NCBI RefSeq assembly: GCF_900112475.1
Contig: NZ_FOLW01000011.1
Location: 44,705-108,704, forward strand
Length of the DNA: 64,000 nucleotides
DNA from: Pragia fontium DSM 5563 = ATCC 49100
GTDB taxonomy: Bacteria > Pseudomonadota > Gammaproteobacteria > Enterobacterales > Enterobacteriaceae
Direction: 5' to 3'
Within the stretch, counting starts at the first letter, position 1. Every line of letters starts with the position of its first letter. The position numbers and the translations under genes are program-made. Below the pieces are notes generated by a model. That model did no database searches, was not told the DNA's origin, and worked only from the letters and a program-made list of their open reading frames with translations. Positions 39,520 through 50,960 of this stretch are shown here, piece by piece.

Positions 39520-40848
39520 ATGGCTAAGCAACCAGGATTAGATTTTCAAAGTGCAAAGGGCGGACTAGGCGAGCTGAAGCGCAGACTCTTATTTGTTGTC
39601 GGTGCTTTGATCGTGTTCCGTATTGGCTCTTTTATTCCAATTCCTGGTATTGACGCCACTGTGCTTGCTAAGTTAGTCGAAGAGCAGAGAGGCACCATCA
39701 TTGACATGTTTAACATGTTCTCTGGTGGCGCCCTCAGTCGTGCTTCTGTCTTCGCGCTTGGTATTATGCCGTATATTTCGGCCTCTATTATCGTGCAGCT
39801 GTTAACGGTGGTTCATCCTAAGTTAGCGGAATTGAAGAAAGAGGGCGAGTCTGGCCGTCGTAAGATAAGCCAGTACACTCGATATGGTACGTTGGTTCTG
39901 GCCATATTCCAGTCAGTCGGTATTGCTACCGGCTTACCGAATATGGGAATGCCGGGTCTGGTGATTAATCCAGGCTTTGCGTTCTACTTTACCGCGGTTG
40001 TGAGCTTAGTTACGGGAACCATGTTCCTGATGTGGCTGGGTGAGCAGGTGACTGAACGAGGTATCGGTAACGGTATTTCAATCATCATTTTCGCTGGTAT
40101 TGTTGCTGGTTTACCACCTGCTATTGGACAGACTATCGAGCAGGCTCGGCAGGGTGACTTACATGTTCTTCTGCTGCTATTGGTTGCGGTGTTAGTATTC
40201 GCGGTGACTTTCTTTGTTGTATTTGTTGAGCGTGGTCAGCGTCGTATCGTCGTTAACTATGCGAAACGTCAGCAAGGTCGTCGTGTTTACGCTGCACAGA
40301 GTACCCACTTACCGTTGAAAGTGAATATGGCCGGTGTAATACCTGCAATTTTTGCTTCAAGTATCATTCTGTTCCCTGCGACAATTGCCTCATGGTTCGG
40401 TGGTGGTACTGGTTGGAACTGGTTGACAACTATTTCTATGTATTTGCAACCCGGTCAGCCACTTTATGTGTTACTCTATGCATCTGCGATCATATTCTTC
40501 TGTTTCTTCTATACAGCGTTGGTTTTCAACCCTCGTGAAACAGCAGATAACCTGAAGAAGTCCGGTGCGTTTGTACCAGGGATTCGTCCGGGAGAGCAAA
40601 CGGCTAAATATATTGATAAAGTAATGACGCGTTTAACCTTTGTTGGTGCAATGTACATTACCTTTATCTGCCTGATCCCGGAGTTTATGCGTGACGCAAT
40701 GAAAGTACCTTTCAACTTTGGTGGTACTTCGTTACTTATCGTCGTTGTCGTCATCATGGACTTTATGGCTCAAGTGCAAACTCTGATGATGTCGAGTCAA
40801 TATGAGTCTGCATTGAAGAAAGCAAACCTGAAAGGCTACGGCCGTTAA
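39520..40848 (+). CDS. secY: Preprotein translocase channel subunit SecY
   Basis: A 442-residue inner-membrane protein with ten membrane segments, the channel of SecYEG. The cytosolic loops contain the conserved KEGESGRRK and [10 protein letters not shown] segments. The length is one residue short of E. coli SecY. It lies in the distal part of the spc operon, before rpmJ. Confidence 0.98.
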   Translation: MAKQPGLDFQSAKGGLGELKRRLLFVVGALIVFRIGSFIPIPGIDATVLAKLVEEQRGTIIDMFNMFSGGALSRASVFALGIMPYISASIIVQLLTVVHPKLAELKKEGESGRRKISQYTRYGTLVLAIFQSVGIATGLPNMGMPGLVINPGFAFYFTAVVSLVTGTMFLMWLGEQVTERGIGNGISIIIFAGIVAGLPPAIGQTIEQARQGDLHVLLLLLVAVLVFAVTFFVVFVERGQRRIVVNYAKRQQGRRVYAAQSTHLPLKVNMAGVIPAIFASSIILFPATIASWFGGGTGWNWLTTISMYLQPGQPLYVLLYASAIIFFCFFYTALVFNPRETADNLKKSGAFVPGIRPGEQTAKYIDKVMTRLTFVGAMYITFICLIPEFMRDAMKVPFNFGGTSLLIVVVVIMDFMAQVQTLMMSSQYESALKKANLKGYGR

Positions 40849-40883
40849 TTCAGGGCTAGCTTGAGAAGTTACGGAGAGTTAAA

Positions 40884-40997
40884 ATGAAAGTTCGTGCTTC
40901 CGTCAAGAAGTTATGTCGCAACTGCAAAATCATCAAGCGCCACGGCGTTGTTCGCGTGATTTGCGTTGAACCAAAGCATAAACAGCGTCAAGGCTGA
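40884..40997 (+). CDS. rpmJ: 50S ribosomal protein L36 (zinc form)
   Basis: A 37-residue protein that starts [14 protein letters not shown] and ends PKHKQRQG. The zinc ligands are C11, C14, C27 and H32, so this is the zinc-containing paralogue. It is preceded by GGAGAG. Confidence 0.96.
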   Translation: MKVRASVKKLCRNCKIIKRHGVVRVICVEPKHKQRQG

Positions 40998-41030
40998 TTT
41001 ATAATTTGGCATATTTTTCTTGCAAAGTGT

Positions 41031-41065
41031 GATTGAGCTGGCTAGATTAGCCAGCCAATCTTTTT
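41031..41065 (+). terminator. Terminator between the spc and alpha operons
   Basis: GATTG-a-GCTGGCTA pairs with TAGCCAGC-CAATC (8 + 5 bp with one bulged A), followed by T5. It lies 33 bp after rpmJ. Confidence 0.8.
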
Positions 41066-41149
41066 GTGTGTGACAGCAACATTATTTGAGTATCCTGAAA
41101 ACGGGCTTTTCAGAGTAGTGTTGCAGTATATAATTAGTAGGAGTGCATA
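41066..41149 (+). promoter_or_regulatory. Alpha operon leader (S4-binding pseudoknot, Alpha_RBS)
   Basis: The leader contains GAGTATCCTGAAAACGGGC, TTTTCAG and AGTAGGAGTGCATA, just before the GTG of rpsM. This arrangement is very close to the E. coli leader, whose double pseudoknot binds S4 and represses rpsM translation. It corresponds to the Rfam family Alpha_RBS by recognition, not by a search. Confidence 0.75.
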
Positions 41150-41506
41150 GTGGCCCGTATAGCAGGCATTAACATTCCTGATCATAAACATACCGTAATT
41201 GCATTAACTGCGATCTTCGGTGTCGGCAAAACCCGCTCACAGGCTATCTGTAAAGCGTCTGGTATTGCTGAAAATGTTAAGATCAGTGAACTGTCTGAAG
41301 AGCAAATTGACAAGCTGCGTGACGAAGTTGCCAAGTACGTTGTAGAAGGTGATCTGCGTCGTGAAGTTACCATGAGCATCAAGCGTCTTATGGACCTTGG
41401 TTGTTATCGTGGTGTACGTCATCGTCGTGGTCTACCGGTTCGCGGACAGCGTACCAAGACTAACGCCCGTACCCGTAAGGGTCCGCGTAAACCGATCAAG
41501 AAATAA
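41150..41506 (+). CDS. rpsM: 30S ribosomal protein S13
   Basis: A 118-residue protein of the 30S head contacting P-site tRNA through its basic tail ([11 protein letters not shown]). It uses a GTG start, as in E. coli, inside the S4-regulated leader. First gene of the alpha operon. Confidence 0.98.
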   Translation: MARIAGINIPDHKHTVIALTAIFGVGKTRSQAICKASGIAENVKISELSEEQIDKLRDEVAKYVVEGDLRREVTMSIKRLMDLGCYRGVRHRRGLPVRGQRTKTNARTRKGPRKPIKK

Positions 41507-41519
41507 TCGGGGTGATTGA

Positions 41520-41912
<393 letters not shown>

Positions 41913-41928
41913 TCGCCACTGTTTCTAG

Positions 41929-42567
<639 letters not shown>

Positions 42568-42592
42568 AGTTTAGTACCAAAGAGAGGACACA

Positions 42593-43582
42593 ATGCAGGG
42601 TTCTGTGACAGAGTTTCTAAAACCACGCCTGGTAGATATCGAGCAATTAAGTTCGACGCACGCTAAGGTGACCCTTGAGCCGTTAGAGCGTGGCTTCGGC
42701 CATACTTTAGGTAACGCACTGCGCCGCATTCTGCTTTCATCAATGCCGGGTTGTGCGGTAACTGAAGTTGAGATTGATGGTGTACTACATGAGTACAGCA
42801 CCAAAGAAGGCGTACAGGAAGACATCCTGGAAATCCTGCTCAACCTGAAAGGGCTGGCGGTGAAAGTTCATGGTAAAGATGAAGTTATTCTTAGCTTGAA
42901 TAAGTCTGGCATTGGCCCTGTGACTGCAGCCGACATTACCCATGATGGGGATGTTGAAGTCGTCAAACCTCAGCACTTGATCTGCCATCTGACTGACGAA
43001 AACGCATCTATTAGTATGCGTATCAAGGTTCAGCGTGGTCGTGGTTATGTGCCGGCTTCTGCCCGTATTCATACGGAAGAAGATGAGCGTCCAATTGGTC
43101 GTCTGTTGGTTGATGCATGCTACAGCCCGGTAGAGCGTATTGCCTACAATGTTGAAGCAGCGCGTGTAGAACAGCGTACTGACTTGGATAAGCTGGTCAT
43201 CGAGATGGAAACTAACGGCACGATTGATCCGGAAGAATCAATCCGTCGTGCGGCAACCATCCTGGCTGAACAACTGGAAGCTTTCGTTGACTTACGTGAT
43301 GTACGTCAGCCGGAAGTGAAGGAAGAGAAGCCAGAATTCGATCCGATCTTGCTACGCCCTGTTGACGATCTGGAACTGACTGTCCGCTCCGCTAACTGCC
43401 TCAAGGCAGAAGCTATCCACTACATCGGTGATCTGGTACAGCGTACCGAAGTTGAGTTGTTAAAAACTCCAAACTTGGGTAAAAAATCTCTTACTGAGAT
43501 TAAAGACGTGCTTGCATCTCGTGGTTTGTCTCTGGGCATGCGCCTGGAAAACTGGCCACCAGCTAGCATTGCTGACGAGTAA
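42593..43582 (+). CDS. rpoA: RNA polymerase alpha subunit
   Basis: A 329-residue subunit, the same length as in E. coli. The N-terminal dimerisation domain contains [21 protein letters not shown] flexible linker (about 235-248, [11 protein letters not shown]) precedes the C-terminal domain that binds UP elements and CRP, with LNCLKAE-type residues in [16 protein letters not shown]. Confidence 0.98.
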
Positions 43583-43598
43583 CCGGATCACAGGTTAA

Positions 43599-44012
<414 letters not shown>

Positions 44013-44027
44013 TATCTACAGTTGTTG

Positions 44028-44056
44028 AAAAAAGCCGGGTTATCCCGGCTTTTTTT
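44028..44056 (+). terminator. Terminator of the alpha operon
   Basis: A 12-bp stem AAAAAAGCCGGG/CCCGGCTTTTTT with a TTAT loop and a continuing T run, 15 bp after rplQ. Confidence 0.92.
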
Positions 44057-44156
44057 ATATCTGCTATTTGAAGTAAAATAATAATTATTGTTATTGCTTT
44101 ATCTATTGGTATTTCCTATCTTGTTATTTTAAGCTGCTCCTTCAAGGAGGTGTTTT

Positions 44157-44597
44157 ATGTATCGTATTGGGCAACTGGCCAAACTGGCTAATGTCACACC
44201 GGATACTATTCGTTATTACGAAAAACAGAACATGATGTCTCATGATGTTCGTTCCGAAGGGGGATTTCGCCTCTATACCGAGCAAGATCTACAGCGGCTT
44301 AAATTTATTCGTTATGCTAAGCAACTGGGTTTTACGTTGGAATCTATTGCAGAGTTGCTATCAATTCGGGTTGAGCCAGAACAGCATACCTGTCAGGAAT
44401 CAAAATTCATTGTTCAGTCCAGATTGGACGAGGTAGAGAAAAAGCTGCGTGAACTGGAACATATGAAGGCTTCTTTACAGAGATTAAGCGATGCATGTTG
44501 TGGTAGCGCCCATAGCAGCGCCTATTGCTCTATTTTAGAAGCGCTGGAGCAGGGGGCAACCAATGAATTACCTCATATAGATTTAAGAACTAAATAG
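44157..44597 (+). CDS. zntR: Zn(II)-responsive MerR-family regulator ZntR
   Basis: A 146-residue regulator that activates the ZntA zinc-export ATPase gene by untwisting its promoter. The MerR helix-turn-helix is at the N-terminus ([22 protein letters not shown]), a dimerisation helix follows, and the zinc ligands are visible as Cys79 (HTCQES) and the loop [11 protein letters not shown] (Cys114, Cys115, His119, Cys124). A strong AAGGAGG precedes the ATG. The order rplQ-zntR-arfA resembles E. coli. Confidence 0.95.
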   Translation: MYRIGQLAKLANVTPDTIRYYEKQNMMSHDVRSEGGFRLYTEQDLQRLKFIRYAKQLGFTLESIAELLSIRVEPEQHTCQESKFIVQSRLDEVEKKLRELEHMKASLQRLSDACCGSAHSSAYCSILEALEQGATNELPHIDLRTK

Positions 44598-44664
44598 CCA
44601 ACGGGTAAATTTTGTTCTATTATGCGCCGGTTTTTATCGCCGAAATAAATTAAGAGAGGTTTCT

Positions 44665-44916
44665 ATGGCGAAGTATCAGCACCAAAAAGGCACGATTCAG
44701 GATAATGCGTTGCAAGCTCTGCTGCATGACCCTTTATTTCGTCAACGCGTAGAGAAAAATGTTAAAGGTAAAGGCAGCTATCAGCGTAAAGCTAAACATG
44801 CTGGCAAAATGGGCCGGGAGGCTGGAGATAAAAGGATTCTAAGCGTCTTTTTATCTCCAGCCTTCTTTATTTCCGCTAGCAACAATCTTACGATAGCCAA
44901 TAGAACATTCAGTTAA
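44665..44916 (+). CDS. arfA: Alternative ribosome-rescue factor ArfA
   Basis: An 83-codon gene whose product rescues ribosomes stalled on non-stop mRNA together with RF2 when tmRNA fails. The core [29 protein letters not shown] and the basic [11 protein letters not shown] are diagnostic. An 18-bp hairpin lies within codons 51-67. As known for E. coli arfA, RNase III cleavage or termination there gives a truncated, tmRNA-tagged product. The hydrophobic residues encoded beyond the hairpin ([11 protein letters not shown]) fit a degradation-prone tail. The last 8 bp overlap the convergent regulator gene. Confidence 0.9.
   Translation: MAKYQHQKGTIQDNALQALLHDPLFRQRVEKNVKGKGSYQRKAKHAGKMGREAGDKRILSVFLSPAFFISASNNLTIANRTFS
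44816..44866 (+). promoter_or_regulatory. In-gene RNase III/terminator hairpin of arfA
   Basis: A 15-bp perfect inverted repeat (44819-44833 with 44849-44863) around a 15-nt loop, extendable to 18 bp with G-T pairs. It lies in the arfA coding region, upstream of the stop codon. This is the element that makes arfA mRNA non-stop and so places ArfA under tmRNA control in E. coli. Confidence 0.8.
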
Positions 44917-46039
44917 CCGACGTATTTTGATGATAGTGCAATGCAATCATTAACTGGCTTAATTCTTTAAATACAAACGGATCCAGCGAAGTAATCTCTT
45001 TGATCTGATGCAGACGATAACTCAGCGTATTGCGGTGTATACCCAGTTCTTGTGAAGCGTTATTGACCTCAGCGTTATTCTCAATGTAGGTAATCAGCGT
45101 TTTTAATAGCGTTTTTCCGGTGCTATGGGCAAGTAACTTCTCGATTCTCCGATTAAAATAGAGTGTGAAGTAGCTGGTTTTGGCTTCGTTCAATAGTCCA
45201 CTATAAGCAAATCGTTTTCCGCTAATTATCCGTTGTTCTGGTTGATACTGCTTACCATGCTTAATCATTTCCCTGACCATAAAAATAGACTGGCGAAATT
45301 GTTGCGGGGCATCTGATTGAACACCAACGCCAATAACGTAGTGGCTTAGCTGTGTTTCCAGAAAGCTATTAATTTGATCAATGATGAATTCTGCGCGCTC
45401 GGTGTCGGTGAGCAGTAAAAGAATTTCATCGTTGCTGAGCAGTAGAACTCGCTGCGATTTTATAATTCTTGATAGCTCATTTAGAATGTGGTCAATGGTT
45501 TTACCCAGTAAATGCCCACCGGTTTCTATATTGATTAATAAGGGAATCAGCGCACTGTCTAAACCGAGATGTTGTGGTTTTAGCTGATAGAGAATCTCCT
45601 CTCCTTTTTCGGTATTACCCAGTTCCAGATACTGTTTCAGCAGCAAATCACGAATGCGGTACTGCCAGTTAATCTCGCGAATATCCCATGATTGTTTAAT
45701 CAATAATTCCGCCGCTAAAATAGCTAATTCGGCGTAACGGCCAATAGCAACCGGATTACCGCTGATGCCAATCACCATTACAACTTGATCGTCTACAATA
45801 ATCGGATGATTAATGCCCGGCTGCACATTTTTGTATTTTGCGGCTTGCTGGGCATTCTCTATGGTCATTCTTTGGCGGCTTTTAATGACCTCATACGCAA
45901 CTTCGTGACGTTCCCCTATGCGATGGTTCTCACCGGAGGCGATAATGATCCCCTGATGATCGATGACATTTACATTATGATGGATAATGCTCATTGCCCG
46001 TTTAACGATGGTATTGGCTAACTCTAAGGTGATAAGCAT
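44909..46039 (-). CDS. cdaR: CdaR-type sugar-diacid regulator
   Basis: A 376-residue activator of the CdaR/PucR family. The N-terminal diacid-recognition domain (about 1-135) begins [19 protein letters not shown] and includes [18 protein letters not shown] central GGDEF-like/CdaR domain follows. The C-terminal helix-turn-helix is [19 protein letters not shown] near 328-346. In E. coli CdaR activates glucarate, galactarate and glycerate genes. Here it is the last gene of the seven-gene cluster, 61 bp after glycerate kinase, so it could regulate that gene or the whole cluster. Its 3' end overlaps the arfA tail by 8 bp. Confidence 0.8.
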   Translation of the reverse strand: MLITLELANTIVKRAMSIIHHNVNVIDHQGIIIASGENHRIGERHEVAYEVIKSRQRMTIENAQQAAKYKNVQPGINHPIIVDDQVVMVIGISGNPVAIGRYAELAILAAELLIKQSWDIREINWQYRIRDLLLKQYLELGNTEKGEEILYQLKPQHLGLDSALIPLLINIETGGHLLGKTIDHILNELSRIIKSQRVLLLSNDEILLLLTDTERAEFIIDQINSFLETQLSHYVIGVGVQSDAPQQFRQSIFMVREMIKHGKQYQPEQRIISGKRFAYSGLLNEAKTSYFTLYFNRRIEKLLAHSTGKTLLKTLITYIENNAEVNNASQELGIHRNTLSYRLHQIKEITSLDPFVFKELSQLMIALHYHQNTSVN

Positions 46040-46100
46040 ACTTGTTTCCTATGGATATAAAGCAACTAATCATAATGTGAGCTATAGCTTTGTATCATAT

Positions 46101-47270
46101 TTAACGGCATTTATGAGGTATCAGTCTCATTCCTACATTTAAGGTGCGAATTAAGGCTTCAGCGGTATCGGCTAAAAGTACTTCAACATCTTGCATTGCT
46201 TGTTCCAGTGAAATAGGACGGGGGCAGATAGACCACATAGCATCAATATTATTCTGATAAAGCAGATTAGCGCCTTCTCCTAGTGAGCCTGCCAAAGCAA
46301 TCACCGGTTTATTGTAAGTCGCTGCCAATGTCGCTACGCCAACTGGCGCTTTACCAAAACTGCTTTGTTTATCCAGCTTGCCTTCACCAGTGATAATCAG
46401 GTCGGCGTCTTTTATCAGTTTTTCGGCATCGAGTAATTCCAGCACGAGTTCAATTCCCGGGCGTAATTGCGCCTGAGTAAACCACAATAATGCAGCGCCC
46501 ATGCCGCCAGCAGCACCGGATCCGGGAATCTGATTAACGCTATGATTTAATATTTGGCTGAGAACTTGATGATAATTAACCATCCCGGCTTCTAATTGGT
46601 CTAACTGAGCGGCGGTAGCTCCTTTTTGCGGCCCATAAATTCGGGTTGCGCCGTTATCACCGAGCAATGGATTATTGACATCGCATGACGCTTCAAACAA
46701 CGTATTGGATATGGCCGGATGCAGTTGGCTAATATCCACAGCGTTCACTCGTATAAGGTCTTCACCGCAAGCTGGGGCTGGAATCAGATTATGTTGGCGA
46801 TCGAAAAATTGCACGCCTAATGCTTGTGCAAAACCAATGCCGCCATCATTGGTGGCGCTGCCGCCTAATCCGATAATAATATGTTGGCAACCTTGATCCA
46901 GCGCTTGCTTAACCAGTTGTCCTAGCCCATAGGATGATGCTTTAGCTGAATGACGTTTCTCTTTTGGCGTTAATTCCAAACCGCAGGTCTGCGCCATTTC
47001 AATAATGGCTGTGCCACCGTCCAACATGAGGTATTCAGCATCCACCTGCTGACCATATGGGCCGCTGACGGTAAGTGAGTGCTTAATAAGTCCCTTTAGT
47101 GATGGGCTTTCATTTAATATTTGTAGTAATCCCTCGCCACCATCAGCAATAGGCAACTGGTAGGTTGTGATATCGTGGCGATAGCGAGTTAAACCGGAAG
47201 CAATCGCTTGGCAAGCCTGTTGTGCGCTACAGCTTCCTTTAAATGAATCAATGGCAATAACGATTTTCAT
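46101..47270 (-). CDS. Glycerate kinase (GarK/GlxK family)
   Basis: A 389-residue glycerate 2-kinase that makes 2-phosphoglycerate from D-glycerate and ATP. It starts MKIVIAIDSFKGS, and has GLGGSATNDGG and ITGEGKLDKQSSFGKAP, the typical motifs. ATG at 47270 with AAGGATGG is chosen; a longer frame from 47381 would run into the thiolase gene and lacks family residues. It is adjacent to cdaR, a common pairing. The gar/gud dehydratase, aldolase and reductase genes that normally supply glycerate are absent from the window, so its place in this cluster is unclear. Confidence 0.88.
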   Translation of the reverse strand: MKIVIAIDSFKGSCSAQQACQAIASGLTRYRHDITTYQLPIADGGEGLLQILNESPSLKGLIKHSLTVSGPYGQQVDAEYLMLDGGTAIIEMAQTCGLELTPKEKRHSAKASSYGLGQLVKQALDQGCQHIIIGLGGSATNDGGIGFAQALGVQFFDRQHNLIPAPACGEDLIRVNAVDISQLHPAISNTLFEASCDVNNPLLGDNGATRIYGPQKGATAAQLDQLEAGMVNYHQVLSQILNHSVNQIPGSGAAGGMGAALLWFTQAQLRPGIELVLELLDAEKLIKDADLIITGEGKLDKQSSFGKAPVGVATLAATYNKPVIALAGSLGEGANLLYQNNIDAMWSICPRPISLEQAMQDVEVLLADTAEALIRTLNVGMRLIPHKCR

Positions 47271-47329
47271 AGCCCATCCTTTGTCGTTCGGAGTATTGGG
47301 GTGAAAGGGGGCGTTATGCCCCCTGGGAA

Positions 47330-48517
47330 TTACTGTTCGCGTTCGAATAGTACCGAGATACCTTGCCCGCCGCCGATACACATAGTGGCGAGTCCGGTAT
47401 TGACATTGCGACGTTCCATTTCGTACATCAACTTGACGGAAATAATGGCACCGCTAGCGCCGACGGGATGACCCAGCGCAATTGCCCCGCCGTTGACGTT
47501 AACTTTGGCTGGATCCAGCTGCAGATCGTTAATGACCGCAAGTGACTGGGCGGCAAAGGCTTCATTCAACTCAATGAGATCGATATCGTGTACCGACATA
47601 TTGAGCTTTTTCATGAGTTTTTTGGTGGCCGGTGCTGGACCAAAGCCCATGATTTCTGCTTCACAACCTGCTACCGCCCAACCACGAACCACCATTCTAA
47701 TTGGCAGGCCTAGTTGCTCAGCCTTTGCTCGGGTGGTCATAACCAGCGCACCTGCACCGTCATTAATACCGGATGAGGTTGCTGCGGTTACGGTGCCGTC
47801 TTTTTTAAAGGCTGGCTTAAGTTGAGCATATTTTTCTTTTGGCGTATCACGGGGATGCTCATCTGTTTGGAAGGTTCGGGTGCTTTTTCCTTCACGGATT
47901 TCAAGCGGCAGGATTTGAGACTCAAAGTATCCGGCTTTGATTGCTGCTAATGCCTTCTGTTGGCTATTCCAGGCAAACTCATCCATCGCTTCACGGCTAA
48001 TATTAAAACGCTCTGCGGTGAATTCAGCTGTCATACCGTTATGGTAAGGGCCTTCTGGCCAAGTCAGGATTGAGATGATTCCATCCTCCAGCTCGCCGTG
48101 ACCTAAACGATAGCCATAGCGGGCTTTACGGATATAGTAGGGCAACTGAGTCATATTCTCAGTGCCGCAGGCTACGGTGATTTCTGCATTGCCTGTTTGT
48201 AATTCCATCATACAGTCAACAATAGCCTGTAGACCGGAACCGCATTGACGATTGACGGAGTAGGAGGTTGTTTCGTTGGGCAATCCTGCTCTTAGCTGGC
48301 AGATACGGGCAATAAAACCACTTTCTGCAATTTGCCCCACGTTTCCTACCACAACCTCATCGATCTGTTCAGGTTTTAGTCCGGCTCGAGACACGGCTTC
48401 GCGGATGACCGCTGCGCCTAAGTCATGCTGATGGACATCTTTAAAACTGCCGCCCATGGTGCCGATTGCTGTGCGAACACCGCTGACAACCACGATATCA
48501 TTTGCATTTTTCATCAT
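47330..48517 (-). CDS. Acetyl-CoA acetyltransferase (thiolase II)
   Basis: A 395-residue thiolase of the AtoB/PhaA type, which cleaves acetoacetyl-CoA to two acetyl-CoA or runs in reverse. The nucleophilic Cys is in NRQCGSGLQAI (near residue 90), the His in GGAIALGHPVGASGA and the second Cys in ATMCIGGGQG. The start is ATG at 48517 (or the next codon), preceded by AAGGAAAA; the upstream in-frame ATG at 48550 lies within the SDR gene. It is 7 bp after the SDR stop, so the two genes are very likely coupled. Confidence 0.92.
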   Translation of the reverse strand: MMKNANDIVVVSGVRTAIGTMGGSFKDVHQHDLGAAVIREAVSRAGLKPEQIDEVVVGNVGQIAESGFIARICQLRAGLPNETTSYSVNRQCGSGLQAIVDCMMELQTGNAEITVACGTENMTQLPYYIRKARYGYRLGHGELEDGIISILTWPEGPYHNGMTAEFTAERFNISREAMDEFAWNSQQKALAAIKAGYFESQILPLEIREGKSTRTFQTDEHPRDTPKEKYAQLKPAFKKDGTVTAATSSGINDGAGALVMTTRAKAEQLGLPIRMVVRGWAVAGCEAEIMGFGPAPATKKLMKKLNMSVHDIDLIELNEAFAAQSLAVINDLQLDPAKVNVNGGAIALGHPVGASGAIISVKLMYEMERRNVNTGLATMCIGGGQGISVLFEREQ

Positions 48518-48524
48518 ATTTTCC

Positions 48525-49262
48525 TTATAGCACCATACCGCCGCCAACATTGATCACTTCGCCATTGATATAGCGGGCTTCATCGGAGGCTAAAAACGCA
48601 ACGCAGTTACCCACATCTCGTGGGTCGCCAGCGTATCCGGCAGGAATTTTACTGACCATAATGTCCCAGACTTTTTCCGGTACGCCTTTGGTCATATCGG
48701 TTTCAATAAATCCAGGGCAGATGGCATTAACCGTGACGCCTTTTCTGGCTAATTCACGGCAGGCAGTTTTCGTTAAACCGATAACGCCAGCTTTTGAGGC
48801 GGCATAGTTGGCCTGACCGATATTTCCTAACCAACTGGCAGAAGAGATATTGATAATGCGACCGCTGGCGCGTTCACGCATACGTAAGGCGGCTTCCTGC
48901 ATACAATGGAAAGTCCCTTTCAGGTTAACGTCCATAACCAGATCCCAGTTTTCCTCGGTCAGTTTATGTAACATTGCGTCGCGATTAATCCCGGCGTTAT
49001 TGACCAGAATGTCTATTGGGCCCAGCTGTGCTTCGGTTTCAGCAAACAGATGGTTTACTTCATCACGATTGGCAATATTGCAGGGGATAAAAATAGCTTT
49101 GTGTCCGGCGTTCACCAGTTCCTGAGCGGTTTTTTCTCCGCCGTCTTTATCAACATCACAAATTGCTACGGCAGCGCCTTGTTCAGCTAGAACCAGCGCA
49201 ATTCCTCGCCCTAAACCACGACTGGAACCGGTAACAATAGCCACTTTATTTTTTAACGACAT
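48525..49262 (-). CDS. SDR-family 3-oxoacyl/acetoacetyl-CoA reductase (FabG/PhaB-like)
   Basis: A 245-residue short-chain dehydrogenase. The cofactor motif TGSSRGLGRGIA is near residues 11-22, NNAGINRD follows, and the catalytic Ser-Tyr-Lys is ISSASW...YAASK near 138-155. Its neighbours, a thiolase and a CoA-transferase, point to interconversion of (R)-3-hydroxyacyl-CoA and 3-oxoacyl-CoA rather than fatty-acid synthesis. AAGGAG precedes the ATG. Whether it uses NADH or NADPH cannot be settled by eye. Confidence 0.85.
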   Translation of the reverse strand: MSLKNKVAIVTGSSRGLGRGIALVLAEQGAAVAICDVDKDGGEKTAQELVNAGHKAIFIPCNIANRDEVNHLFAETEAQLGPIDILVNNAGINRDAMLHKLTEENWDLVMDVNLKGTFHCMQEAALRMRERASGRIINISSASWLGNIGQANYAASKAGVIGLTKTACRELARKGVTVNAICPGFIETDMTKGVPEKVWDIMVSKIPAGYAGDPRDVGNCVAFLASDEARYINGEVINVGGGMVL

Positions 49263-49289
49263 AGGGTACTCCTTATATTTTTAAGCCTG

Positions 49290-49307
49290 ACCGTTAACGA
49301 TAACGGT
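49290..49307 (-). other. Small intercistronic hairpin before the SDR gene
   Basis: ACCGTTA-acga-TAACGGT, a 7-bp stem with a 4-nt loop, in the 48-bp gap between the CoA-transferase and SDR genes. It has no T run; an mRNA-processing or stability element is possible. Confidence 0.35.
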
Positions 49308-49310
49308 GGA

Positions 49311-50912
49311 TTAATGATGATTTGATTCAGTATGTTCATTGCTACAGAGTGCGTGTTTAAGGCCAAAATTGACCTCCTCAAACAGTGAGGCATCCATCAG
49401 TTTTAGGGATTCTGAAATTAATGGCGTAAATTCCATCTGTTGAAGCACGTCTTTTTCCAGGTCGATACCGGGGGCGATCTCTATCAACATGGGCCCCTGT
49501 TCCGTCAGCTCAAAGACCGCCCGCTCTGTGACTAGATGCATTTTTTGTTTCTTTTGACGAGCAATTTCGCCGTTGTAGGAAATTTGATTAATGTCTTTAA
49601 CCAGCTTTTTGACCGAACCTTCCCGGAGGATTCTTAGCTGGCCGTCGCGGAACTCCACTTCCAATCCTTTTGTTGTAAAGGTGGAACAGAAAACCACGTG
49701 ATGAGCATTTTGCGTGATATCAATAAAGCCGCCAGCACCGGTACAGCGGTCACCCATCTTGGTGGCATTAATATGACCGTTGGCGTCCATTTCACCGGCT
49801 CCCATATAGGTGATATCGACGCCGGTGCCGTTGTAATAGAGCATTTGTTCCTGATGGTTGATCATGGCAGTTAGGTTTTTGCCAATACCAAAATCAATGC
49901 CGCCAGCCTGAACCCCACCATAAATTCCGGACTCGACGGTAATCGTTATGTCATCACTGACTTCTTCTTCATGGATGATGGTGCCGATAACATCATTGGG
50001 AATGCCGGTACCTAAGTTGATAACGCAGCCGGGATAGAGAAACTGGCAGGCGCGACGACCGATTAGCTTGCGGATAGTTAACGGCAGCTTTTCTAGTTCG
50101 CTGGTGGGGGAAATTAGGTTACCGCAGTAGGCAGGGTCGTAGAACCAAGAGGAGGTTTGCCGATGATCCTGCTCTGGATTATCACAGACCACAACTGCAT
50201 CAATAAAGTTGCCGGGTACAACCACTTGTTTAGGATGCAGGCTGCCCGTTTGCGCCAGATTTTTCACCTGAGCAAGCACCTTGCCACCAAAACGTTTAGC
50301 CGCCAGCACCGCCTGTAGGATTTCCAGCTTCATCGCTTCTTCTTCACAGGTCAGGTTGCCTTCGGCATCGGCAGTGGTTCCTCGGATAATGACGGTATCC
50401 AAAGGTAAAGCAGGATAAAACAGATATTCCTCACCGCGTAGAGAGACCACTTCCACCAGATCGGCAAGGGCGCGGGTACGGTCATTCATCTTGCCGCCTT
50501 CTAAGCGCGGATCGATAAATGTCCCCAAACCTACCTTCGACAAATAACCGGCCTGACCGGCCGCCATCGCGGTATACAAGTGAACGATTTGTCCCTGTGG
50601 TAGACAGAATGCTTCTACGCTGTCAGAAGCAATTCGCTCCATCCACTTTGGTGCTAACCCCCAGTGGGAGCCAATAATGCGTTTCACCATTCCCGGATGG
50701 GCAAAATGTTGGTTACCTCGTTCACGGTTTGACTGTCCGGCCGAATGGATATAGGTCAGATTAGCCGGAGAACCGGTTGCAAGAAATCGTTGTTCCAGCG
50801 CTTTCAGAATTGATTCTGCCGCACCAATAAGCGTCATACCGATAGTACAAACGGTGGAACCGTCATTCACTAAAGCTGCAGCTTGTTGAGCTGTGATAAC
50901 TTTATTCTTCAT
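49311..50912 (-). CDS. Acetate/acyl CoA-transferase (YdiF family)
   Basis: A 533-residue single-chain family I CoA-transferase, near the length of E. coli YdiF. The two fused halves are visible. The catalytic glutamate lies in ITVESGIYGGVQAGG (near residue 328), and the N-terminal half contains a G-rich GMTLIGAAES segment. Such enzymes move CoA between acetyl-CoA (or another donor) and short-chain acids. With the SDR and thiolase it would convert a 3-hydroxy or 3-oxo acid to its CoA ester. The ribosome-binding site AGAGGAC is 5-6 nt before the ATG. Confidence 0.88.
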   Translation of the reverse strand: MKNKVITAQQAAALVNDGSTVCTIGMTLIGAAESILKALEQRFLATGSPANLTYIHSAGQSNRERGNQHFAHPGMVKRIIGSHWGLAPKWMERIASDSVEAFCLPQGQIVHLYTAMAAGQAGYLSKVGLGTFIDPRLEGGKMNDRTRALADLVEVVSLRGEEYLFYPALPLDTVIIRGTTADAEGNLTCEEEAMKLEILQAVLAAKRFGGKVLAQVKNLAQTGSLHPKQVVVPGNFIDAVVVCDNPEQDHRQTSSWFYDPAYCGNLISPTSELEKLPLTIRKLIGRRACQFLYPGCVINLGTGIPNDVIGTIIHEEEVSDDITITVESGIYGGVQAGGIDFGIGKNLTAMINHQEQMLYYNGTGVDITYMGAGEMDANGHINATKMGDRCTGAGGFIDITQNAHHVVFCSTFTTKGLEVEFRDGQLRILREGSVKKLVKDINQISYNGEIARQKKQKMHLVTERAVFELTEQGPMLIEIAPGIDLEKDVLQQMEFTPLISESLKLMDASLFEEVNFGLKHALCSNEHTESNHH

Positions 50913-50960
50913 AAGTCCTCTGTTCTGTGTTGCTTAATCAAATTCTGAAATACGGTGGTG

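Noticed and set aside
47271..47381. N-terminal extension of glycerate kinase
   Set aside because: The added 37 residues overlap the thiolase gene and precede the canonical MKIVIAIDSFKGS start with its own ribosome-binding site.
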